A stretch of 64,000 nt of DNA from Undaria pinnatifida (GCA_012845835.1 JABAKD010000002.1:16577629-16641628), one strand, 5' to 3'. Counted from the stretch's first letter, positions 1 through 12,489 are shown. Notes: a model not told the origin generated them from the letters alone. Numbers and translations are program-made.

Positions 1-2306
1 CCTCACTCAGAGGGGTATACTATTAATACGAGTAGTGTAAATGAGAGCTCTTCAATACGTTATGAGCCCCAGAAAAAATATGGCCAGGTGCACCTTTAGC
101 TACCGTACATACACGTACGTACAGTAACTGTTGAAGCTTGCAGCATGCATGTATGTGTCTGAAAAGAACAGACATAGATACATCAGTAGTAGTAGGGAGT
201 GCCACCAACACAAACTTCAGTTTAGCGTAGGCCTTCTTATCTCATGATTTCTATGTGTATAACATGTCAGTCCACCTTTCTTATTACCCGATGCACATCA
301 TTATTAGGTGTCCTGTGCTCCTATCCACCGAAAGCCTATACGTCAAAACATAACACCAGCATGTACTACCGCCTACCCACATACCCTGGGTAGTATATAC
401 GACAAATCATGCATAGGACTACTGCTATATTATCAGAGTACCACTTACTGTGGTTTGGCTGATCGTGAGGTATTAAAACGGAAGCACACGGCGTTGTTGT
501 CCCCACCCTTGCCACCCCCGCAACGCGACGAGCACGGGACCCGAGCGGCGTGAGACGGCGCGTCTCCCCTACCCAGTTGTATGGGCCCGATCCACCATCC
601 CCACGCCGAAATCCGGGAACGAAACGCTCCGGGATCGGCAAATCCGCGAGTCGACCTCCGACGAAAGCAGACAACGCGATGACGAAATACATGCTACTAA
701 GAGTATGGTTATACTACTAATATAGTACTCTAGTAGTACAGGGGAGGTGCACCATGTATGTGTTCTGAGGCTCCTAACCGCTTGAGGAGGTCTACACTCA
801 AAATAACTAAACTTAGGCAAAAACTGGTCTGTCTGGAGAAAAGTAAAAGTTCAGCCCGATGAACAAACGCATGACCGAGGTACACAATGAAACATGAATA
901 ATGTGCAATAATAATACTGAGTATTAGTTATTGTACTAGACTATGGTCTGCTCTTCCGATACTCATTGAAACCTAGATGGTTCAAGAAAGCACAATGCAC
1001 GACTCTTTGTCTCCCTGCGCCCTCAGGACTCAGGACTCGAACATTACGACTCAAAATCTACCCACCACGCTATCTATGCTGGCTGCGGAGCGCATCAGAG
1101 TTGCTCGGGCGGGTGAAGGTATGAAAATATACGCCTCTCGTTACGCACCACCCACACCCTCACACTGTGTGTTACAAGATCAATACTCGTGTTTTTTAGG
1201 TCATCCATCAATACTAACGTATAACATAGTACTCGGCGTATATCGTCCGATTGCAACAAAACAGTTTGATGCCGACAACACACACATTAGATAACAGTTA
1301 CAGTAGTTGCAGAGAGGGGAGGGGGGGAGAGGTCACAATAATAACAATATCAGTATCACTAGTCTAGTGAAAAGCATTTTTTGGGAAGCTCCATCCCGAA
1401 AAAAACTTTTGATAATACTATTATTCGTGAAATTGCCCTTCTTTCTCGTCTTTCTACCCACTAGGTATTATTAGTACTACCGTGGGAGAGAAGGGAAGAA
1501 ACCTGCGATCACGGCTTGTTTGTCCAGAAGGTCGCAGAGGGCAAAACCTCTTTCCAGTTTCGGGTTGCAGTAGTTGGTGAGTGAGCTGGTTATGGAGAGC
1601 AAAAGGGATGATACAAAAAAGAGGAAAAAAAATCAGACATTTCCGGGCATTTTCCACCCACCTGGTACTACAAGCAATACTACCTAGGTACCGGTAGGTC
1701 TTTTGTGGATTGTAGACGAAGGGTCTCAGCCACGGTCTGATTCCTCCGCAACAGCAGTGAAAGTGAGCATCTCACAGATATCACAGGTCTCACTGCTGTG
1801 CTGCAGTGGGATCAACGTACAGAGCAACCCCTCTGCACGCGTTCACAACGTAGTCTACATAATAACGTTTGTACACTGACTAATGGGAGTACCTCTAAAT
1901 ATATAGGCCTACTCCCCGAGAGGTGCGAGAGGGATGAACCGTCCGTGCCGCAGTTAGCTCACTTCGCTTCGGCGACACCCCCATCAGCGCGAGCCGATTT
2001 CCCTTATGTACGCATACTTCGCCGTCGATACCCTGTCATGTATATGCCTGAGTTGCGTGGGTTTGGTACCGGCGCGGGCATCGTTTGCGCAGCACAGAAG
2101 GCCATAAAAATTCAAAATTTCAAAATTCAAAAAATGAGGATCGACCCCAATTTGGCGACGCCATGTATTTTTAATGGAAACCCCTTGTTCCCAGCAGGAC
2201 GCGCAAGCAAGTGCAGCAGCACCCCACATGAACAAGTGAAGGCTTGACTTACACACGTTGTACAGCATCGCGGGAAGGCTGCACCGCTTGCCAGGTAGGC
2301 GTGCCC
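1..2306. other. Intergenic region upstream of the methyltransferase gene
   Basis: No gene can be supported here. The open frames at 366-692 (-) and 1798-2247 (+) match no family I recognise. A GC-rich patch at about 480-690 sits in AT-rich DNA and may be a decayed element. A fragment of the SINE family lies near 1485-1590. The 5' UTR and promoter of the gene starting at 2307 should lie at the right end, but I see no clear promoter element. Confidence 0.5.
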
Positions 2307-3367
2307 ATGTGCATCACGTGCGTCAAGAGGGTCGACAAGCCAATCTTGCTTAGGCTCGGGAGGGTGGCAACAGTAGTGGGTACGACGTCGCTCGCCTTTC
2401 TAGCGCACCAAAGCCACGCGTTTCAATCAAGCACCACCATGCTGTCTAGTACTCGCGCCGCCTTGCGGCGCGTTTCTACCACAGCAGTGCCACCACAGCT
2501 GCTCCCCTTTGCCAAAATAAGAACATCATCGCCACCAGCAGTGAGTTATCGTCCTCCTCCTGCTGTGGTCCGCCAGGCCTATGGCCTCTCCATGATGGCG
2601 TGGCAGGACCGAGATGAGCCACGAGAGCGGCGAGAGGTTGACCGAGGATTCAGCTCAGCCGGAGGAGGGAGGGGGGGCGGGGTGACAGACAGGAGCTTCA
2701 GCAGCGATCGCGATGGCCGGAGCCCGTCACAAGGTAGAGGTAGGGAAGGGGATGATTGGGGCGCAGACAGCTACAGCGATAGAGGCAGTGGTGGCGGTGG
2801 TGGTGACAGGCAGCAGCAGAGATTTTCTGGCGAGCGAAGCGGTCGCGGACGAGGAGGAGGAAGAGGAGGAGGAGGAGACAGGTATGGCGGGGGAGGTAGA
2901 AGCAGCGATAGGTACGAACAAAGAGGCAGGGGAGGGGGGGCCGAGGGCTGGGACCAGGCCCAGACAGTAAACAGTAGAGGAGGCGGGAGGGGAGGGGGGC
3001 GCGGTGGTGGGGGTGGCTACAACGCCGACTTCGGAAACAGGAGAAGCAGCACCGGATGGGATGACAGGAGAGGACGAGGAGGCCCCCCTAGAGAAGAGGG
3101 TCGGGGTCGCTCTTTTGGCGGCCGTGGAAACCCTCGCGGAGGGGAGATGGGCCGCGAGGTGGGGCGTGACTCCTGGCGCAGCGACGGGCCGTCTCAAGTG
3201 TGGACACCAGAGCTCGGCGGGGATGGTGACGGTGCTGCGTATGGAGGCGGGAGGGAGGTGTATGGAGGCGGGAGGGGGGGGGGGGCGACGGCGCGGTGGC
3301 GCTGACCGTTATGGCGATAGAGTGGAGGCGGGGCACGGAGGGGGGGGCTACGGAGAGGAAGAGGAGG
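2307..3367 (+). CDS. MRM1: Methyltransferase exon 1: targeting sequence and RGG region
   Basis: The 5' part reads in one frame from 2307 through the RGG repeats. After the 12-G run at 3274-3285 the RGG-like composition continues only in the next frame (ADRYGDR, then GYGEEEE), up to a GTGAGG donor at 3368. In that shifted frame the exon ends phase 1, which matches the two leading bases of exon 2. Without the shift the frame stops at 3305. An alternative is a phase-0 donor just before the G run, joined to an acceptor at 6486. Confidence 0.75.
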
Positions 3368-6300
3368 GTGAGGACTTGGATGAGCAGGCGGGAGGGCGCA
3401 GGGGGGAAGGGTCGTCTCCTGCTTCGGAGTGGATGAGGGGAGAACTATGTGAGGGCGTTGGAATGCTATTTCGGCCACCTCGGTCTTGAAAGTTTTTTAG
3501 CTGCAGCGGTTGCGGAAAAGTGGTTGTCGTTGTGATTCTACCAGTAGAGATGTACCAGGTACCTCGTATTTACGAGTAACGGTAATGCGTCATTGACGAA
3601 AGTGGCTCTTGATGGTAGTGTATAGGGGAACCACGTGTATTGGACCTGCGGCGCCCAAAGGTTTCAGAAATCGTGGATCGAGCTATTAAACCTTTTGCGC
3701 CCCGGGTGTGGCGACCAAAACTACAGCAGTATGTCAGGTGCGGCCCAACCAACCGCCTATTTTAACATAGTTGGACCGGGCAGCAGTATGACCACAGCAG
3801 TTGTAGCATCTTGTGCGCGTGTCGGGGATCTCCCGTGCGTTGAACCTATGTTACAGACAGATCGGGTACACCGCCTACCGTGGCAACCCAAGCTGCTTGG
3901 TCTGATCGACGTGCTGTGATCGTGACTTTTTTTTTAGCCCTTTACCTTTTTCTCCTTGAAATCCCAAAGAAGTTACTATAGCAGTCACTAGCGCGTTGCG
4001 TTTCGCCCCCACTTGGATGAGGATCATGCTTCCCGACCCAGCGATGTGGGTACGATGTGGGTAGGGTGGTTGAAGTGGGAATTGTGGAGACCTGATGATG
4101 CTGCCGCGTATCGGTTGCTCGTCGGACCACTAGTACACCGCGGTCGTTTGTGTGTATGATACTGCTGTACCGCTGCTCCGATGCTGCTGTATTTTGATGC
4201 GGTTTATATGTATACTAGTGGTACTCCCGAAATATGCCAGTTGCCGGCCGGTATGGCGGACAAAAACAAATTGGTGCTGTATCCTCTGTATTAAGTACTA
4301 AAATAACAAAATAATAACAGGGCAGTACGACAATGCCGCCGTACGTACGGTAGTAAAGGTATCATCCTCTGTATGTAAGTTTTGCAAAACAAAAATGATA
4401 ACACGGCAGCAGTAGTACGTACGGTAGTAAAGGACAGAGGAGTGCAGCAGTGGGGACGGTGGTACTCCCAAGCACCAGTGGGAGGCCGGTATTAAATTGT
4501 AGAAACACAAAAAAGGGTTCATCTCCCACAGGACGCAAAAAGACTCCCACGTACAGAACGGCCCACCCACCCACCACGGACGACGCGGTGCACCCTCCAC
4601 CCACCCACCGACCAAACCTTTACTACATACCAGTACAGCAGAACAGCAGTGCAGCAGTCCGTACATCAGAACAGCAGTGCAGCAGTACGTACAGCACAGC
4701 AGAACACCACCCACCATGCACCCACGAACCTACCCAGTACAGCAGTGCAGCAATGCAGCAGTACCTAGGGCAATACACCTGACAGGCGAGCAGCAGCCGA
4801 TTTGTTGGTTACAATGCTCTCGGGCTGGTTAGGCCAAGCCAAAAGCGCTCGCTTTGCTAATTCTGCGCACGGCGAGCGGCGACGGCTGGACGCTGCTGTG
4901 TTTGGTCCTGGTGTTGTGTGATTGCTGTTGACGCAGGCGCGCTTGTGGTCTCGTGTCCATGGCTGTGTCCATGGCCCAAGTGGCCAAAAAGCAATTCGAA
5001 AAATCAATATAGTTGGGAGTTCGAAAAAAAAAAATTAGCAGGCAGCGACGAAGAAAAAGCGGGGGGGGGGCAAGCGAGCCGTCCCCGGGAGGGCGATTTC
5101 CACGCTCCCCCCTCGCCGAGGTGGGGCACCGACGGCCGTTCTTTCGCCGGCATGTCGTAGTGCTGCTGTGCGGATGGGACGTGGCGGCACCGCGAGGCCG
5201 CCTGAGGCCGAGTGGAGCTCGGGAGTCGCCGCTTTTTTGGGGGGGGTGTTTTAACCAAGATATTTTTCAAAGATCCAAAACGTCACGACCATCCTTAGCG
5301 TATTATATAATAAGGATATACTGTCGCGCCATTCTGCACTATTGATGGCAGTGGTTGCCTTCGCAAGTACCTGGTATTTTTTATGCACTACTGAAACGAT
5401 GTTTCGACGATTTATTCATGCACTAGTGTGGATACCAGGTCCTTTCCCCTAGATCGTACCGCCTCACTATCACTAAAATCATTGAAGGCCATCCTGCCTG
5501 TATCCTGGGCTGGGAGCACTCTGAGGTTGCTTTCGTTGCTCACCCCCGAGAGTGTGGTATCGCCACACAATCCCACCCCGGTGTGTCTCCACACCGAATC
5601 TGAACAAAGAGATGTACAACATTTTCCGTCTCGGCCGAGATCTCTTTTCGCGAGCAACCTTTCTAGGCTAGTTTTATTATTTATACGATATACGGTCGCA
5701 CCATTTTAAACTATTGACAGCAGCGACTGCCACCTATAACCTTCAGCCACGCCGTGCACACTGCAGGAACTCCACGGCTTGGTGGACTAGTTGTCTATTA
5801 TTTTGGCAAATGGTATAGCAATACGCTGGTCGCTCGTTCACGATGGGAAGAGAGTCCTTGGCCCGTGAGTAACGCTGAGGTTCCGTTTTGTCGAGGTGCC
5901 AACACCTTGAACTGGCGCCCTGAACTGACTCCATGACCAAGAAGAACGGTACGTAGACGGTTCTGGAGTCGTCGGGACAAAAAAAATGGCTTGACATGTA
6001 TCAGGTACAACAGTACCGTGACCCAGTGGGACCTCGAGCCCAAGTATAAAAGTAGGGCTCTGCAAGCGAGCAGGCGCATATCATGACAACGCCATAGCAG
6101 GCTGAAAAAAAGCATCCGTCTCAAGCCTCCAATCGCCCTCGCGACAGTAGTAAGCAGGACCTTTCCAAAGATAAACTAACCAGACGTGCGTGTCCCTGAA
6201 GGGTGTTTTTGGTATATCAACGTTATCATCCTGTCTGTGTAACAAGCTATTTGACGCATCAACAAGCAGTATAATAGCAGGTATTCGTAGCCACTAAGTA

Positions 6301-8334
6301 AGACTGCTTCCGTATGGAGTCGCACCCTGAAATTGTCGACGAAGTTATCGATCCTACAGCCGAAATGCCTTTTTCTATTTTATGAAAACCTCTCTTGTGT
6401 GGTTTGTGGTGTGGGTTCCCTCTATCTCGTCCCTCAAGCGTCCTCTATTTCGCGATCCTTCCTCTCGCCCCCAGCCGGCTACCAGGCGGAGCTCTCTCCA
6501 GGACAGAACATAGACGAGGACACAAACTTCGACATGGTGTACGGGATTGCCCCTGTGCTTAACGCGCTGCGTAACGACAGACGAGAGAAGCTAGGGCTGT
6601 ACTGCCAAGATGGGGTGGTGCCGGGGAACAAAAAAGATCGCGCCGCTGCTAATACCATCTACGACCTCGCGAGGGAGTCGGAAGTCATGTGAGGCGTCTT
6701 CTACCTCGGGGTTGATGGTCTTTGCGATACGCATTTTTTGTTTTGTGTGCTTTGTTTTATTACGAGAGAATGCGAGGTTCTAATCTGCACTGCGCCTAAA
6801 ATAGAGACCCGCGTCGAGATTGCTGAAGCCGGATTTTTCGACCGCCGCCGTCGACCGGTCCACCAACGCCCACAAGTCTAGGACAATTACACCTAACCTG
6901 CTGCGCGAAATGTTGGGGACAGCTATCTGTCTTTTTTTGGTAGGCTGTTGAGATCGACTGTATGTGTGCGTGGGTAGATGCCGCCACTTGTTTCCCTTGC
7001 ATGACAGACTACAGTCGTGGCTGCGGTGGGGGGCAGGAACCACGAAGGAGCACGAGCGAAGGTTGGGTTTCCTAAATAGAATTGCCTCCCTATGACGTGA
7101 GCGGCTACGAAGAGAAACTCTCTTGCACCTCCTGCAGGTACAGCGGCCCCATCGAACTCTACACTAATGTATGATACCAGGCGTGCTTCGACTGCCTCGA
7201 TGACGCCTGCCACTTCAGTCAGAACCCGATCACGAAAAACGAACCCCAGCACTGCTTTCTCACTTTCTGTTATCGTAGATGTGTCCGTTCTGTTATTTTT
7301 TTTCAAAATGTTAATCTTTCTTCTATCATGCTCTACGGTTTCTTATTTTTTGCAGCAGTTATGCCTGTTGTTCGAAAGAAGTCCAATGCTGCCCTTTTCG
7401 TGCCAAAAAGCTATTTATTCTATTTATTCTCTTAAAAAGTATGCGTGTTGGTGTCGAATGCTATGCCAGCATAGTGGATATAGCCTCACTCTCAGTTACC
7501 TTTTTTTGTGTTCCTCGCCGGTTGCGCGCGTCGATACGTTGTTCCTGGCTTAGGATGACCACGACGGACAAGGGCTACCTGAACACCCTCTGCGGCAACC
7601 GCCCTCACCAGGGCTTCATCCTCAAGGCGCGCCCGCTCGAGTTCGAGCCCATCCTCTTCTTACCACGCGTCGAGGAAAACTCCAGCGCAGAGGCAAAGGA
7701 TGGCGGTGACGACATGGAAGGCGGTAATAAGGAGGGGGGGGCAAAGGATGCGCGAGAACCTGCTGCCGCGGCTGCCGCGCCTCTCGGCGCTGCTAACGGT
7801 CAGGTCTGGTTAGCCCTCGACGAAGTCACGGACCCTCAGAACTTCGGCGCGCTGCTAAGGTCGGCCCACTTTTTTGGCGCCAGCGGGGTAGTAGCCTGCG
7901 CCAAAAACTCGGCCTCTTTAACAGCGACGGTCAGCAAGTCTAGCGCCGGCGCGCTAGAGGTTATGCGGGTACATTCGACCGCGAATATGATGCGATTCTT
8001 AAAGAGGAGCCGGGAGAATGGCTGGCGCGTGGTGGGGACTGCGGTTAGTGAGAGGTCGGGGCCGTTGCACGAGCTTCCCGCGGGCCCAGACACACCTCCG
8101 ACGATCGTGGTGCTTGGAAATGAGGGGTATGGTGTGCGCACGAATGTGCTGAGGGAGTGCGAGTTTTTGGTGGAGGTGACGGGGGCGGGGGGGGGGGCGG
8201 AGGCGGAGAGCGTGACACCGTCCACTGTGGATTCGCTAAATGTTAGCGTTACGGGGGGCGTGATGTTGTTCCATTTGCTCGCTGCGGCGAGGTTTGCGCC
8301 GAAGGTAGCAGCGCCGGCCACGACATCGGACTGA
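2307..8334 (+). CDS. MRM1: Organellar SpoU-class rRNA 2'-O-methyltransferase (MRM1/RlmB-like) with RGG-rich N-terminus, 3 exons
   Basis: Exons are 2307-3367, 6475-6688 and 7554-8334, about 684 residues if one extra G in the run 3274-3285 is discounted. The family moves a methyl group from SAM to a ribose 2'-OH of large-subunit rRNA in mitochondria or plastids. Order of parts: hydrophobic signal-like segment ending in SHAF; a basic Ser/Thr-rich stretch; about 270 residues of RGG/GGR repeats; the SpoU substrate-binding domain (VYGIAPVLNALR, then NRPHQGF); and the SPOUT knot with motif 1 (NFGALLRSA), motif 2 (VLGNEGYGVR) and motif 3 (DSLNVSV). Intron phases agree: exon 1 ends phase 1 before GTGAGG, and exon 2 ends phase 2 before GTGAGG. 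The start at 2307 is chosen because it gives a signal peptide; 2244 is also in frame. Plastid RlmB-like and mitochondrial MRM1 functions cannot be told apart here. The family call is firm; the exon 1/2 junction is less so. Confidence 0.9.
3368..6474 (+). other. Intron 1 of the methyltransferase gene
   Basis: This 3.1 kb intron runs from GTGAGG to CCCCCAG. It holds a CAG-rich degenerate repeat at about 4610-4760, and a stretch at about 5290-5350 that recurs in diverged form at about 5670-5730 (both near 'cgc/gcaccatt...actattga.ggcag'). No further gene is seen in it. Confidence 0.7.
6475..6688 (+). CDS. MRM1: Methyltransferase exon 2: substrate-binding domain, first half
   Basis: The CCCCCAG acceptor is preceded by a pyrimidine tract. 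The frame contains DMVYGIAPVLNALR, the start of the SpoU substrate-binding domain, and ends at a GTGAGG donor in phase 2. A second in-frame acceptor lies at 6486. Confidence 0.88.
6689..7553 (+). other. Intron 2 of the methyltransferase gene
   Basis: This 865 bp intron runs from GTGAGG to TTAG. It is T-rich in its 3' half. I see no repeat or gene inside. Confidence 0.75.
7554..8334 (+). CDS. MRM1: Methyltransferase exon 3: SpoU catalytic domain
   Basis: The exon follows a CTTAG acceptor and supplies one base to finish the split Met codon. It completes the substrate-binding domain (NTLCGNRPHQGF), crosses an acidic, Ala-rich linker, and holds all three SpoU motifs in order. The TGA stop is at 8332-8334. 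An 11-G run at 8187-8197 lies inside the coding frame. Confidence 0.95.
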
Positions 8335-8340
8335 TGTCCG

Positions 8341-8665
8341 CCAGCGGAGGGGGGTGGTCGTTGTTGAAGGCAGGACTTCAACATGAAGTTAGTTTTTCCA
8401 CAAACTCGGTGTTACGTTTGGATGGCCGCGGGTGCAGTGGCCAATGGATGGGGGGTGGAGGGGGGGTCGTGGTTGAATGCGGCAGGGAGTTCAACGTGAA
8501 GTTGGTCTTATTCCACGACCACCGCGACGGAGTGATGGCCGCGGAGTGCAGCGGTCAATAGAGGGGGGGGGGGTCAGAGGGCGCCGTCGTTGAAGGCTGG
8601 ATTCAACATGAACTTTGTCTTGCATTCACGAGCTCGGCATTAGGTGGAGGCTCGGGTGCGGGAGT
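8341..8665 (+). repeat. About 110 bp tandem repeat, about 3 degenerate copies, 3' of the methyltransferase stop
   Basis: Each copy carries a G run, then a segment close to 'gtcgttgaaggc.gg', then 'ttcaacatgaagtt', then a GC-rich tail. The array begins a few bases after the stop codon, so it probably forms part of the 3' UTR or the terminator region. Confidence 0.7.
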
Positions 8666-10410
8666 TCAGCGTGAAGTTGATGTTACAGTACGAGCTCGGC
8701 GATTTATTTAAGCCCGGGTGTATTGAGTTGTGATGAAAGCTTGTGTCGGAAAATGTTTTACACGGCAAGTGTTTTTCGCCGAAGTTACTGAATAATTTCA
8801 GTGGGGAACAGGTAGTGTGGTTCACAGTTATCTTCGGCCCTGCAGGTACAGTTTGCGGGCAATGCATGGCTTTTCAGGGAATTTTAGCAGGAAAATTGCA
8901 TTTTAACCTTTCGTCGTCGCGCTCAAGGCAGCACCACGGAAGACAAGAAAGAATTTCCTGTTCCCCCTGCTGGAAGAGCGTAAACGAGCACCGGTTCTCG
9001 CTTTCATTTTCTTGTGTGTGTTTTTTTTTTCAACAAGGCCGAAGATAGTGACTGTTTTGTTATTTTCATATTTTGAAGCTGCGTGCACATCACGGGGTTA
9101 CACGCACAATACCAAAATCGAATCATTTTTTTCTTATTTTCCAAGTCAAGGCTATCAAAAACAAGCCGCTTTCTCAAGGAATGACGCGGAAACCAACCTT
9201 GACCTTGGCGAAGCGTGCTATGATACGATAGAGGTGTAATACGACAATAGCACTTTTTGATCAAGTGATTTCCTACTGATGGGACTCCTGAATTGCGCAA
9301 GATAACTACCCAATGTCTTGGAAATTACATTTGTGTGTGTGTTTTACAGTAAATTCGTTGCACATACTACATACAGTAGCTACAGTAGGTCACGGGAGGC
9401 TCCATCGGGTTGCACTTCCATTTTTCCTCCCAAGACAGCGTAGGGCTTCCACCTCAGAAAAATGATTCGCTCCCCTGGCACTCTACTACCGTAGCATGCG
9501 TACTGCCGATTCATTCATTTATTGTATCGACGCTGCTCCCGGCCGTGAAGCCCCCACTGTGTTTCCAGGTGCGTAGATAGGCTGGCTGGCTTGCCTCGCA
9601 CTTTTCCGGTGCGACCCAACACTATCCCACCAGATTCCCCACAACTATACCCGTGCGACCGAACACCATCCCACCAGTTTCCCCACAACCATGCCCTGTA
9701 GAAACGTTTTGAACAAACACAAGCCCTGTAACAACGGCGACCCCCGTACAGGCGCTGACGTCAGAGTAGCACACTCGTGACCAAAAAACTCAGTTTAAGC
9801 GGATTTTTGGTTCGCGTGTTGCACGTCTGCAAACAGCACCGACAGCACACGTGCGGAAAGCCCGTGATGAGCGTCCATTCGCCTGAGAGATGTAGCTACA
9901 GTAAGCCCTTGGGGTTTCTATACCCACGCTTCTGTGATGCTGTAGCTCATCAGCAGCTCCTTATTCACATGAAAACACTGCGAGACAAGCGGCGGCATGG
10001 AAGGCAGCGGGGGAGGGGGGGGGGGGTGAGAGGGGTGGGGGGGGGAGGTCTCGTTTCATGCATAGCCGTAGTCACATGACCACGGGGGCGTAATCAAACA
10101 AGGAGAGGTGCACCAAGCGAAAGGCTGTGTGGCGTCAAAATGGCAGCTCGAATGAAGAGGGCGTCTGAGTGAAAATTGGCTTGTTCGTCCAACGATGAAG
10201 AAAAGCGCTACGAAGAGAGGGACACTCCGCCGCTACCATAAAAGCGGCAGAGCGGTGGGCGATCGAACCAAAGCATGAATCGTGTCTGGCAGGAACGAGC
10301 GACTTTTTTTCCCGAGCCCGTGCAGAGGTGTTCCACAAACTTGGTCCAACTCCGACACCCATCGTCTAAGGTACAGCATGATAATACAGCATGATAGTGT
10401 AGCATGAGAG

Positions 10411-10603
10411 TACAGCAGGGGTCCCCTACCAAGGCGCTGGTGGGGCATATAGCAATACGACCGCCTTACAAGGGGAAGCCGCCTCATTCATGCCAGGTTA
10501 TGAGTGCAAATTTTCCCTTTTAATAGTCGCGCTAAGCAATGATGACCGCCTTGTATCGGGATACCGCGCTACTCAGACCGCCTTATTGGAGTCCCCTGCT
10601 GTA
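10411..10603. mobile_element. MITE family M3, copy 1
   Basis: The ends form an inverted repeat: 'tacagcaggggtcccct' at the left and 'gtcccctgctgta' at the right. The interior repeats the motif 'aaggcgg/ccgcctta' in both orientations. It is about 193 bp with no coding capacity, as expected of a non-autonomous DNA transposon derivative. Related copies lie at 42953-43139 and 50371-50540. Confidence 0.75.
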
Positions 10604-10834
10604 CGCCAATAGGAGCCATGGGCGGTTCTACGGCACCTCAAGGCGCCGGCCGTGCACTCGTGGGTACCCCTATCACCTTCCAAGGCAATCGTCATGAGGT
10701 CATCACATGCGCGCTGCGATTGGAGTAGCAATTTTGGAAAAAAAAAAAAAAAAGACTTTCTGAGACAGACTTTTCAAGTGAGGACAGCGTTGGAATGACA
10801 TGTTCGCATTTTCAAAGGTTTCTTTCCTTGTGCA

Positions 10835-10990
10835 AGGTTCCTGTTCGGGATGCGCTTGGCTTCAAATCCAGGGGGTGTCGCAAGTTGAAAAAAAAAGGGG
10901 ACAAAACTCTAGTAAAAAATTGAAAAAAAAAAACAATTAGCCGCCGAGCAAGTAACCCGGCAAGCAACACCGACCATTCATCGCTAAAAC
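10835..10990. repeat. Dispersed repeat, also at 63795-63945
   Basis: The two stretches share the order 'ttcgggatg.gcttggctt.aaatcc', a run of A, 'acaaaactc', then 'gcaa.caacaccgacca'. The divergence suggests an old dispersed family. No inverted ends are visible. Confidence 0.6.
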
Positions 10991-11370
10991 GACTTTGTAT
11001 TGTAGCCTATACCTAGACCATGAGGTTATTCGTCCGGTTTCGCGTTCATTTGTTCCTGGGTTTTTCACGGGTCATGTCCCGGACCGCGGGTCGGGTCAAA
11101 GGCTCGAGAAAAAAACTTGCGGGTCGAGCTGGGTCTGGTCAGGAGGTGTTCGAAGTCTCACGGATCTGGTCGGCTGGTTTTCAAAATGTCACGGGGTCGG
11201 GCCGGGTCACCCTGGCCCGATCCGAGCCTTTAGACGCGATCCCACCCGTGAAAAGCCATGAATTCATTCCCCCGAGAGGGGAGCCCAGTTGAAAGGTTTG
11301 GTACACACCCCTGCCGAGCATGCTTCTTCGAACCGACCTTAGACCTGACCTTGGACCTGATCGTGGATCA

Positions 11371-11646
11371 GACACGTGGTACGATAGAGGTATCAAGGTA
11401 TACCTTTATTTGGCTATTTTGTTCTCTGAATGACGGGGTTCGTTAACCCAAAATCGTCAGAAATAGGACATTTTTTTCGCCTGATGCTGGTTCTGTAATA
11501 ACCTAGGCCATGGGGTGTTTCATTCGGTAGCAGTTTTTTGTGTCTGCGCAGCAGTTTTTGGGAGAGGTTTTAAGCTGCCAAATTGAGAGGTAGTATTACA
11601 AAAAAACACCAACAATGGTTAGTGCACCTCTAACGTAGCACGCGTC
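11371..11646. mobile_element. MITE family M1, copy 1
   Basis: The left end is 'gacacgtggtacgatagagg' and the right end is 'acctctaacgtagcacgcgt', inverted repeats of each other. It is 276 bp, with an internal sequence shared by the other M1 copies. Confidence 0.75.
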
Positions 11647-11724
11647 AAAAGAAAAAGAAAATAGCTCCACTCTACATTCCGGAACAACGTCGCTTCCTAC
11701 ATACGATACTCTGTACCTGGTACA

Positions 11725-12015
11725 CATGATAGAGAGGATAAGGATGATAGAGATGATACAGATGGTGCAGATGATAGTGATGATGCAGATTATACAGATG
11801 CTACAGATAATAGTGATGATAGAGATGATGATACAGATTATAGAGATGATACATATGATACAGATGATACAGATGATACATATTATACAGATGGTACAGA
11901 TGATACAGATGGTACAGATGACACAGATGATACAGACGATACAGATGACACAGATGACACATATGACACAGATGATACAGATGATATAGATGATACAGAT
12001 GACACAGATGATGAT
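11725..12015. repeat. GATACA/GATGAT-type microsatellite
   Basis: About 290 bp of degenerate 'gatgatacagat' units. Frames on both strands stay open because of this periodicity and are not genes. Confidence 0.9.
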
Positions 12016-12489
12016 GGTCTTGTTGTTGGTCGACAAATGCTACGGTGGTAGGCGGACACCAATTTTTTCCGAGGATCCTCGCTCCAAGAAAGTTGAATTT
12101 CTCGCCAAAAAAACTCGAGTTTGACAAACAGCACCGTTCACTTAATATCGGTAGGCAAATCTCACGGGCTACAGGCGTATAACTAACACATTAGGAAACA
12201 CAAATCCCACGGGCTAGGTGCACAGTTAATGAAATTTATAGGAAACACAAACGACGTTCCAAAGCATTTGTTGGTGCTTCCCCACTTAGGAAGTCTGTCG
12301 CACAAAAAAAAACTATTGGCCCAAAACCCGCTACTTCTATCGTAACGAAAGCATCGTTTCTTCTTGTTATTCTCGCACTAACTCACCGACGTAATCCACG
12401 GAACCCGTGGTCACACGGCAGGCTCCAATAAGTTAGAGGGGGCTGTTAAGCATGTCATCTACAGCTCCTATAGGAGTGTCATCACTTTT

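Noticed and set aside
366..692. Minus-strand open frame of 108 codons in a GC-rich patch
   Set aside because: No recognised motif; openness is explained by local composition. It may be transposon debris but cannot be supported.
7836..8384. Minus-strand open frame of 182 codons
   Set aside because: It is the antisense shadow of the methyltransferase catalytic exon.
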